This document shows positions 47,284 to 54,956 of a stretch of DNA of 64,000 bases, piece by piece; position 1 is the first letter of the stretch, and each line of letters begins with the position of its first letter. The DNA lies in the NCBI RefSeq assembly GCF_037892195.1, contig NZ_JATACI010000002.1:372001-436000 (forward strand), written 5' to 3'. The notes beneath the pieces are model-generated. The model made no database searches, was not told the DNA's origin, and worked only from the letters and a program-made list of their open reading frames with translations. This stretch comes from Yoonia sp. GPGPB17. GTDB taxonomy: Bacteria; Pseudomonadota; Alphaproteobacteria; Rhodobacterales; Rhodobacteraceae. Made by a program: the position numbers and the translations under genes.

Positions 47284-48448
47284 TTACCGCGGCGAACAGC
47301 TGCCCAGTGTATCCAAAAGGATTGGTATCTTGTCTTTGAACCGGAAAAACCCATGCGTTGCATGGGGCCAAGCTGCCGCATCGTAAGGGCGTATGACCTG
47401 AAGCAATGCAATGTCAGCAAGAGCATCTCGTGTCGAACCTGCAGGCAGGTATGACGTGACAATCTGCTCAAGGCACTGCGTCTTGGCCCAGTCTCCGAGC
47501 TTTGCTTGACGTCACCTCTGTTACCGGGCCAAGGCGCTCAGCAAAGCGGGTGGTGCAGTCGGACAACGCGCCTTTGACAAAGTCGACAACGTGATCGCTC
47601 ACGGCAAGTGGGCTGCGATCCTGTGTGGTCTGCACAATGGCGCAGGCGCTTGGCTCTATCTGATCAAGCAGCCAGCTCGGCGAGAGGTCCTCCTCAGTAA
47701 TCAATAGACCTGTCCGCAGGCTTGGATTGGGTCGGTTGGACAGCGGCAGGGCTTGTCGCCCCGGATGCGGAACGCCGTCCAGTGGAGCGGCAAATGTCGC
47801 CAAACCTGTCGGATGAAACCGCCCATTGGTATAGTTCGCGATGTTGTCAGGTTGCGCCAGATAGGTTTTGCTGATCGTCTGCAAGCCGCCAACCCAGCGC
47901 CACGACAAGGTGTTTGATGCAGGATCACCATCCAGTAAGTGGCGCATGAAGAAGTCTGCCCCGAGCGTCCAGGGCAGGCGTAGCGTGAAAATCCAGATCG
48001 AGGCGAACCACATCCGCGCATGATTGTGCAGATACCCTGTTTCAACCAACTGCCTGGCCCAGTGATCAAAACAGTCGATGCCGGTTTCACCTTTGCATGC
48101 GGCCTCCCACTCTCGCCGCAACCCGCTCTCGGTTTGCACCTGGTTTAGCGCCGCTTGCAGATCTGACCGGTACATGGCCCAAACCGCTGGGCGCATTTCC
48201 AGCCACCCCTTCCAATAGGTGCGCCAATAGACCTCTTGAATGAATTTCCCGGCTGCTTGCGGGCGGTGGCGGGCAAGGGTGGCTTGCAACACATCCTCTT
48301 CGGTGATGATCCTGTGGCGAATGTAGGGCGACAGGGCTGAGACATGGGTCAGATCGTCATAGTTGCGCTTGCTGGCATAATCACGGCTTGCTTGGGGGAC
48401 AAAGGCCGCAAGCCGTCCCAGTGCGGCGGTATAAGTAGGTTCAAACAT
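47284..48448 (-). CDS. Photolyase/cryptochrome-like FAD-binding protein, frameshifted near the C terminus
   Basis: The first 230 residues match the helical FAD-binding domain of photolyases (NYDDLTHVSALSPYIRHR, KFIQEVYWRTYWKGW, ETGYLHNHARMWFAS, SWRWVGGLQT). There is no antenna domain in front of it; instead the C-terminal 150 residues look like the alpha/beta photolyase domain placed after it. The annotated frame stops at 47468, but dropping one base of the CC at 47495-47496 continues as RDWAKTQCLEQIVTSYLP and ends, in family style, with HATHGFFRFKDKIPILL at 47284, three bases from the convergent hemG stop. Repaired length about 387. DNA repair activity is not shown; the family has many members of unknown role. 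Confidence 0.8.
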
Positions 48449-48553
48449 GAGAATGGAGCTAACCCGGCGATATGGGCTTTCAAGCGACAGTTCGGTCCAA
48501 TTCGGAACGCGCTGTTCTTGACACTGCCGGGTGGTCAGGACAACGCTGCCCGC

Positions 48554-50004
48554 ATGATAGATTTACGCCCAGTGGGATATGTGATCGGTCTGCTTGTGGC
48601 GTCGCTTGGGATCACCATGCTCGGCCCGCTTGCGGCTGATTTGCTTGCTTAAGCAACGGGCATTGGTTTGTCTTCTTTGAAAGCGCAGTGATCACTATCG
48701 TTACGGGTGGTTTGATTGCGCTGGCGTGTTCAAACGGTGTAACCAAAGGGCTGTCATTGCGGCAGACCTTTCTGCTGACCTCGATGGTTTGGCTTACATT
48801 GCCGGTATTTGGCGCGGTTCCCTTTGTTTTGGGCGCAACCGAGGCCAGTTTTACCGACGCGTTTTTTGAGGCCATGTCGGGCCTGACGACCACCGGCGCG
48901 ACGGCATTCAGCAGTCTTGAAGCCTTGCCCGATGGCCTGAAGTTGTGGCGCGGTGTGCTGCAATGGCTTGGCGGCGTCGGTATCATCGTTGTCGCGATGG
49001 TGTTTTTGCCGGAACTACGCGTCGGCGGCATGCAGATATTCCGGTCAGAAGGGTTTGACACCAGTGGCAAGATCCTGCCCCGTGCCGGTGAAATCGCGAC
49101 CAGCATTTCGTTCATCTACGTGGGCCTGACGATGGCCTGTATTGTGGCTTACTCGGCCACGGGCATGGCAGGTTTTGATGCGATCGTGCACGCCATGACG
49201 ACCGTATCAACAGGGGGCATGGCCAACTATGATGCGTCTTTCGGGACCTGGGGGGCAGGGGTGCATTACGTGGCTGTCGTCTTCATGATCCTCGCGGCAT
49301 TGCCATTTGTACGTTTCGTGCAGCTTATGGCGGGGACCGCCCAGCCACTGTTCAAAGATGGTCAGATTAGGGTTTTTCTGATGATTGTCGTCTTTTGCGT
49401 GTTGCTGATGACGTCATGGCTTTGGGGCCGCAGTGGCGTGATGTCCGAAGCTGGTTTTCGTGATGCGCTGTTTAACGTGACGTCAATCATGACGGGGACG
49501 GGCTATGCCAGCGCTGACTACATGGCTTGGGGCACATTCCCTGTGGTGATGTTCTTTTTGATCGGCCTGATTGGCGGCTGCGCGGGGTCGACCTCTTGCT
49601 CGGTCAAAGTGTTTCGCTACCAGTTGGTCTTTGCCGCCATTAAAAGCCAGATCCGTCAGATTCATTCACCGCATGGTGTATTCACCCCACGCTATGACGG
49701 GCGACCGATCAGCGAGGACGTGCTGAACTCGGTGATTGCCTTTCTTGTGGCGTTCATTCTGTCGCTGGGCGGCACGGCGGTTCTGCTGGGCCTCACCGGG
49801 TTGGACTTTATCACTTCGGTGTCTGGCGCGGCAGCCGCCTTGGCGAATATCGGCCCGGGTTTGGGGCTCGAGATCGGTCCAGCGGGCAACTATGCCAACC
49901 TCAACGACACAGCCAAATGGATACTGGCGATTGCGATGTTCGTAGGCCGTCTTGAGATCATGGTCGTGCTAACCATCCTGTCCATCAAATTCTGGAGAAA
50001 CTAA
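48554..50004 (+). CDS. trkH: Potassium uptake protein TrkH, frame broken at GCTTAAGC
   Basis: TrkH is the pore-forming subunit of the Trk potassium transporter, with four pore-loop repeats. The first membrane helix (MIDLRPVGYVIGLLVASLG) begins at the ATG at 48554 and the frame ends in DLLA-TAA inside GCTTAAGC; it resumes as NGHWFVFFESAVITIVTGG. Later pore motifs include MSGLTTTGATAF, TVSTGGMANYDAS, IMTGTGYASAD and ALANIGPGLG. Repaired length is about 482 residues, the family norm. TrkA, its regulatory partner, is not in the window. Confidence 0.9.
48647..48654. repeat. GCTTAAGC at the trkH frame break
   Basis: Fourth copy. CTT-GCTTAAGC-AACGGG stands where two small-residue codons are expected between the first helix and NGHW. 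Confidence 0.7.
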
Positions 50005-50006
50005 CG

Positions 50007-51605
50007 ATGACAACCCGGCCACTTGGCGCACAAATCTCGCATATGCTGAAAGACCGCGGTGTGGATGTGATCTTTGGCATCCCGGGCGTACATAACCAAG
50101 AAATGTACCGCGGGATCGAAGAAGCCGCGATCACCCATGTGCTCGCACGGCATGAGCAGGGGGCGGGGTTCATGGCCGATGGTTATGCCCGGGCGACGGG
50201 GAAACCGGGCGTGGCCTATGTGATTTCCGGGCCGGGCCTGTGCAACATCATGACGCCGATGGGGCAGGCCTATTCGGACAGCGTGCCGATGCTGGTGATA
50301 TCATCGGTGCTGGATGAGACAGAGGCCACGCGTGGACAGTTGCACCAGATGAAAGATCAGGAAGGGGCGGCGGCAGCGGTTTGTGATTGGTCAGTGACGG
50401 CGCGGACGGCGGAGGCGAGCTATCAGTTGATTGATCGGGCGCTTTCTGAATTTCAAAGAGAACGGCCAAAGCCGAAGCATATTCAGGTCCCAATTTCTCT
50501 TTTAGAATCTCGCACAACACTCAGCCAATCTTCTCGAAAGTCGGTTGTCGATCCATGTTTACCAGCTGGCTTTTGGATTGAGGATTTGGAGTTAATAAAG
50601 CAAGCTAATAGACCGCTTGTAATTGTGGGCGGTGGGTGCGTTTCCGTGAATAGAACTGCGGAAATGTTTGTGGAGGCTTTGGGTGCAGCTTCCTTTAGTA
50701 CATATGCAGGACGCGGCATAATTCGTGATGGCTCGCCGCTACACTTCGGTGCGTTTCTTGCTCGGGCGAGTAGCAAAGAGATATTTGCTGAAGCCGACCT
50801 CATTATCCTACTAGGTACTCAATTGTCTGAGGTCGACCTTTGGCGTAACGACTTAGGGCATGATTGCAAAGCAATCCATGTTGATATCGATACCGCAGAA
50901 CTCGTGCGCGGTGGGGCTGCTGATCTACGTATCAAAGTATCGGCCGAGCCTTGGATGGAGGAATTGCTTGTCGAACTCGGAGTTGACTACAAACCAGCGA
51001 CAGGTTGGTCCATTGATGCTGTGAGTAAAGCTAGGCAGCGTTGGCGCGCCGAAATCGACGCCGAGCGCCCCGGTATTCTTCCTGTTGCTGACGCGCTCAA
51101 AGATGCTGTTCCGGACGACACCATGTTCTACTCGGACATGACCCAATTCGCCTATGCCGCGAAAGAGGTCTATCCGATGGACCGCCCCGGCCATTGGCAC
51201 CACCCATACGGCTTTGGCACCCTTGGCTACGCGCTCCCTGCCGCGATTGGCGGCAAGATCGGGGTGGGGGATCAGCCTGTTATTGCAATCCTTGGCGACT
51301 ATGGATTCCAATACACCGTCCAAGAACTCGCGGTGGCAGTTGAGATGGAACTCACGCTGCCTATCATCATCTGGGACAACGGCAAACTGGGTGAGATCGA
51401 GGATAGTATGGTGCGTGCCCAAATCGCGCCCAATGCCGTGGTGCAGCGCAACCCTGATTTTCTGAAGCTGGCCGCGGCCTATGGCGCAGAATCAGCGGAA
51501 CCGACCGATCTGGCGCAATTCAAGTCGGTGCTTCAGGCGGCACTTCAAGCCAAGGGCCCCACGGTCATTCGTGTCAAATCGGATATCGCGCTTACCAGCA
51601 ACTGA
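50007..51605 (+). CDS. ThDP-dependent acetolactate synthase-like decarboxylase
   Basis: A 532-residue thiamine diphosphate enzyme of the acetolactate synthase/benzoylformate decarboxylase type. The catalytic glutamate is in ARHEQGAGFMADGYARATG; ThDP and Mg bind at GDYGFQYTVQELAVAVEMELTLPIIIWDNG, with Asp in GDY and DNG as anchor. It is not IlvB: there is no ilvH partner. Sequence resembles the group called 5-guanidino-2-oxopentanoate decarboxylase (AruI) but I cannot prove the substrate. Codons between about 50445 and 51010 are visibly lower in GC (TTA, AGA, ATA codons) than both ends. It starts two bases after trkH. Confidence 0.85.
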   Translation: MTTRPLGAQISHMLKDRGVDVIFGIPGVHNQEMYRGIEEAAITHVLARHEQGAGFMADGYARATGKPGVAYVISGPGLCNIMTPMGQAYSDSVPMLVISSVLDETEATRGQLHQMKDQEGAAAAVCDWSVTARTAEASYQLIDRALSEFQRERPKPKHIQVPISLLESRTTLSQSSRKSVVDPCLPAGFWIEDLELIKQANRPLVIVGGGCVSVNRTAEMFVEALGAASFSTYAGRGIIRDGSPLHFGAFLARASSKEIFAEADLIILLGTQLSEVDLWRNDLGHDCKAIHVDIDTAELVRGGAADLRIKVSAEPWMEELLVELGVDYKPATGWSIDAVSKARQRWRAEIDAERPGILPVADALKDAVPDDTMFYSDMTQFAYAAKEVYPMDRPGHWHHPYGFGTLGYALPAAIGGKIGVGDQPVIAILGDYGFQYTVQELAVAVEMELTLPIIIWDNGKLGEIEDSMVRAQIAPNAVVQRNPDFLKLAAAYGAESAEPTDLAQFKSVLQAALQAKGPTVIRVKSDIALTSN

Positions 51606-51619
51606 CCAATACGGCGACG

Positions 51620-53332
51620 TCAGCGGCCTTGCGCGACAAAGCAACCGATGAAATCGCGGGGCTTAGAAGCTGTCGTTTGCGCCGCTGCGACGCCCAGTTC
51701 CTCCAACAAAGACGCAATCAGCGCGGCATCAAGGGAAAAATGCACATCGCCGGGCAAAGCCTGGGTTGATGCGCCGGCATGCGGCAACAGCATGCCCAGA
51801 ACAGCCCCACTCGCATCCATCACCGGGCCGCCTGCATTGCTGGCCTGGGCGGGAACAGACAGGCGTTTCAGCCGATCGTCCCCTTGCAGATCACGGATGT
51901 CCTCGAGTGTCCCAAAGGTCAGCGTCGGGGCTGTCAGGACGCCGTTGAAAGGATAGCCTGCGACGGCCACAGGGTCTTTCAGACGTGGGGTGTCAGACTG
52001 GAAAGTGGCGACTTCGATGGGTGCTAGCGGCGAAATGGGTCGCAGCACAGCCACACCCAAGTCGAGGTCAGTCCCGATGACTTCCGCATTTGTTTCGCGG
52101 TCAAATGTGATGCGGCTGCAGCTGTTAATGGCCTCTGGTGTTGTCACCACCACACCATCAGTGGCGACATAGAAGCCAGAGCGCGACAGCTTGGGCTGGC
52201 GGACGGCCAGCCCTGCGACCATATCAATCGCCTGATCTTCGCCCGGTGGCACCATGTTCGGATCAAGTGTGCCGTCAAGCCGTTCAAAGCTGGATTGCAT
52301 CACGTCCAGAATACGGGCGCGCCGCTGGTTGTCACCCGCAGGCCAAACAAGGACAAAGCCTTTGATCTCACCATCCTGTAGCGTGGCCGTCGCAAAGGTA
52401 TGGCGATCCTCGTCTATGCCTTCAATGAAAAAACTGTTTCCACGCAGTTGGCGTGCTCCATCGGGTGGCATGATATCCAGCACTTGCAGGACTTCGAAAA
52501 GGCCCCGCATGCGCCCCGCATCGCCCGGTTGCGAGATCATCAAGACCTGCGCTGTCGGCAAAGAGCTTTGCCCGTCAAACTTGGCAAATGGCGGCTGGTA
52601 TTCGGAAAAGGCCACAACAGCCGTTGGTATCTGCATTTGAATACCAGCGTCGGCATCGCGCACCAACTGCATGTCCACGTCAATCAGAACCGCGTTGTAT
52701 TGCAGCAAAAGCTGTTCGCGCTGGCGTGCCGTTAAAACACCTGTCGGATCCTGTGCATAGGCTAGTTGCCATGCCTCCATGGCGCGCCTCGAGCCGCGCC
52801 CGAATGCGCCATCAATGGCCGCATCATAGAAACCAGCCCATTGCAGCGCTTTTTGCAACTCTTCGCGTTCGGTCCGTAATAACGCGGCCTCAGACGCGCG
52901 CGCCTCGCGCAATGTCTCAAAAGGCGCGGTCAGGGGTGTTTGCGGCAATGCGCTTAGCTCAGGCACGGGCTCTTCTTCGGGCACAAACGTGTCGCGCGGC
53001 AAGGCGCTGCCGCCGCCGATAGGCCAGAACTGTTGTTCAAAGCGGCGTCCGTTTTGCAGATAGCTGTCCGACGGGATCTGCCTGTCGCGCAAAAGGCGCC
53101 GCAATTCCTGTCGTGCAAGGTCTTCGCTGTAGGGTCCAAGGACGATTCCATAGAAACCACGGCCCAGATAGTAGCCCTCAACATCGTCAAACCGGCGCGC
53201 GTAGACGCGGGCGCGCTCGGTCGCTTCACTCAGTGTCTGGCGTGCTTCGATCTGCACCCAATAGCGATCTTGCGCTTGGGCCTGCATTACAGACAGGCAA
53301 AGAAAAAGACCGGCAACAAAAGCCCTGAACAT
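51620..53332 (-). CDS. Exported peptidoglycan-binding/trypsin-like protein with degenerate active site
   Basis: About 570 residues. A signal peptide (MFRAFVAGLFLCLSVMQAQAQ) is followed by a SPOR-like N-terminal part (RYWVQIEARQTLSEATERARVYARRF), a peptidoglycan-binding PGB1 repeat (ELQKALQWAGFYDAAIDGAFGRGSRRAMEAWQ), a middle domain and a trypsin-like C-terminal domain. Of the catalytic triad only the aspartate is visible (DLDLGVAVL). The histidine position reads VVTTPEAI instead of a TxxH loop and the nucleophile block reads SNAGGPV, with Ala where GNSGGP has Ser. I start at 53332, preceded by GAGG. It converges with the ThDP gene, 14 bases apart, and is divergent from glyQ. Confidence 0.82.
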   Translation of the reverse strand: MFRAFVAGLFLCLSVMQAQAQDRYWVQIEARQTLSEATERARVYARRFDDVEGYYLGRGFYGIVLGPYSEDLARQELRRLLRDRQIPSDSYLQNGRRFEQQFWPIGGGSALPRDTFVPEEEPVPELSALPQTPLTAPFETLREARASEAALLRTEREELQKALQWAGFYDAAIDGAFGRGSRRAMEAWQLAYAQDPTGVLTARQREQLLLQYNAVLIDVDMQLVRDADAGIQMQIPTAVVAFSEYQPPFAKFDGQSSLPTAQVLMISQPGDAGRMRGLFEVLQVLDIMPPDGARQLRGNSFFIEGIDEDRHTFATATLQDGEIKGFVLVWPAGDNQRRARILDVMQSSFERLDGTLDPNMVPPGEDQAIDMVAGLAVRQPKLSRSGFYVATDGVVVTTPEAINSCSRITFDRETNAEVIGTDLDLGVAVLRPISPLAPIEVATFQSDTPRLKDPVAVAGYPFNGVLTAPTLTFGTLEDIRDLQGDDRLKRLSVPAQASNAGGPVMDASGAVLGMLLPHAGASTQALPGDVHFSLDAALIASLLEELGVAAAQTTASKPRDFIGCFVAQGR

Positions 53333-53452
53333 CGTAAACCTCGGCATAGCAGCATGCATTTCGCACTTGTTGGCCGCAGGTGGCGCGCTGTGCAAGTCAA
53401 AGAGTGGTGAGACGCGGCGGAACCATGCAATAAATCCCGACCCGTTGCCCAA

Positions 53453-53504
53453 TTGACCCTTTTGGCCCGGCACCCTATTGAACCCTCAAAGCAAACGAGG
53501 GTTC
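53453..53504 (+). promoter_or_regulatory. glyQ promoter with overlapping 8-bp inverted repeat
   Basis: TTGACC (53453-53458), a 17-base spacer and TATTGA (53476-53481) look like a sigma-70-type promoter. GAACCCTC (53480-53487) and GAGGGTTC (53497-53504) form a perfect inverted repeat around a nine-base centre; it overlaps the -10 end, the expected start point and the ribosome binding site of glyQ. Placed so, it could be an operator, or if transcription starts earlier, an RNA hairpin that hides the GAGGG site. Confidence 0.5.
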
Positions 53505-53508
53505 CACG

Positions 53509-54429
53509 ATGGCGGATAAACCACGCAGTTTTCAGGAGATCATCCTGCGGCTTCAGAACTACTGGGCCGCCAAAGGCTGTGCGATCCTGCAACCCTATGA
53601 CATGGAGGTGGGGGCCGGGACGTTCCACCCCGCCACAACCCTGCGTGCGCTGGGCAGCAAGCCTTGGGCCGCAGCCTACGTGCAGCCGTCGCGCCGCCCG
53701 ACTGATGGGCGCTATGGTGAAAACCCGAACCGTTTGCAGCACTATTATCAGTATCAAGTAGTGATCAAACCATCGCCACCAGATCTGCAAGAACTCTATC
53801 TGGGGTCGCTGGAAGCGATTGGCATTGATGCATCCATGCATGACATTCGGTTCGTCGAAGACGACTGGGAAAGCCCAACGCTTGGGGCCTGGGGCCTTGG
53901 CTGGGAGGTCTGGTGCGATGGGATGGAAGTGAGCCAATTCACGTACTTCCAGCAAGTTGGTGGGCATGATTGCAAACCGGTTTCCGGTGAGCTGACCTAT
54001 GGTTTGGAGCGTCTGGCCATGTATGTGCTGGGCGTGGATCACGTGATGGACATGCCGTTTAACGACCCGCAGACGCCAATCCCACTGACCTACGGTGACA
54101 TCTTCAAACAGACCGAACAGGAATACTCGCGCTGGAACTTTGATATTGCGGACACTGAGGTGCTCTTGCAGCATTTTGTGGATGCAGAGGCCGAGTGTCA
54201 GCGTATTCTCGATACGCCCGCGGATGATCCTAAAACAGGCAATAAGATCATCATGGCGCATCCCGCCTATGATCAGTGCATCAAGGCATCCCACGTCTTT
54301 AACCTGCTGGATGCGCGTGGTGTGATCTCGGTCACGGAACGCCAGGCCTATATCGGGCGGGTGCGGACGCTGGCGAAAGCCTGTGCAGATGCCTTCGTGC
54401 AAACCGAAGCAGGTGGGGCAGCGGCCTGA
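53509..54429 (+). CDS. glyQ: Glycyl-tRNA synthetase alpha subunit
   Basis: GlyQ carries the class II catalytic core of the bacterial heterotetrameric glycyl-tRNA synthetase. Class II signatures are seen: [11 protein letters not shown] and [21 protein letters not shown] (motif 2 region), FTYFQQVGG, and [21 protein letters not shown] (motif 3 region). At 306 residues it is full length. Its stop shares a base with the next ATG, so the three genes glyQ, DUF6446 and glyS form one unit. Confidence 0.96.
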   Translation: MADKPRSFQEIILRLQNYWAAKGCAILQPYDMEVGAGTFHPATTLRALGSKPWAAAYVQPSRRPTDGRYGENPNRLQHYYQYQVVIKPSPPDLQELYLGSLEAIGIDASMHDIRFVEDDWESPTLGAWGLGWEVWCDGMEVSQFTYFQQVGGHDCKPVSGELTYGLERLAMYVLGVDHVMDMPFNDPQTPIPLTYGDIFKQTEQEYSRWNFDIADTEVLLQHFVDAEAECQRILDTPADDPKTGNKIIMAHPAYDQCIKASHVFNLLDARGVISVTERQAYIGRVRTLAKACADAFVQTEAGGAAA

Positions 54430-54956
54430 TGGCACGGGTGATTATTGTGGCAATGCTTGTCTCTGCGGCTGTTCTTGGTGGTGTCCTCTACTACCAGCAG
54501 GTCTATGCTTATTATGATGAGGTGCAGGCGGATGCAGATGCCGTGATGCTGACCTCTGTCAGCACAGGCGAGGCCGAGCCGATTGTTGTACAAAGCTTTG
54601 AAGGTATTGACGCAATCAGCAGCCCGTTACGCTATCGCGCCTGTTTTGAAACCACGCTCAGCCAGGCGATGCTGACCGAGACCTTTGTGATCGTTGAAAA
54701 CGCGGAACCACGTGTCGCACCCGGATGGTTTGACTGCTTTGACGCCGCCCAGATCGGGGCGGACCTGCAAACAGACGCCATCGCCTTTATGGGGGTCGAA
54801 AATGTTGAATACGGCATTGACCGGATCATCGCGATTTACCCAGATGGGCGCGGCTATGCATGGCACCAGATCAACGCATGCGGCGAGGTTGTTTTCGATG
54901 GCAACCCACCCCCCGATGACTGCCCCCAATTCCTGAAAGCACCGAGTAATGCCTGA
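54429..54956 (+). CDS. DUF6446-type membrane-anchored protein between glyQ and glyS
   Basis: A 175-residue protein with one N-terminal membrane helix (about 3-22, RVIIVAMLVSAAVLGGVLYY) and a periplasmic domain with three cysteines near conserved positions (YRACFETTL, GWFDCFDAA, NACGEVVF, DDCPQF gives four in all). It fits DUF6446 as I know it from Rhodobacterales; function unknown. It overlaps glyQ by one base and glyS by eight, a very tight coupling for an exported protein with no obvious link to translation. Confidence 0.72.
   Translation: MARVIIVAMLVSAAVLGGVLYYQQVYAYYDEVQADADAVMLTSVSTGEAEPIVVQSFEGIDAISSPLRYRACFETTLSQAMLTETFVIVENAEPRVAPGWFDCFDAAQIGADLQTDAIAFMGVENVEYGIDRIIAIYPDGRGYAWHQINACGEVVFDGNPPPDDCPQFLKAPSNA

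Noticed and set aside
27954..48654. A rule that every GCCGGC in the sequence has become GCTTAAGC
   Set aside because: Four intact GCCGGC sites remain (2223, 9740, 51773, 58139), so conversion, if it is that, is not universal in this window.
53287..54435. A 382-codon open frame on the minus strand across glyQ
   Set aside because: It is the antisense shadow of glyQ, an unquestioned gene with matching codon bias.
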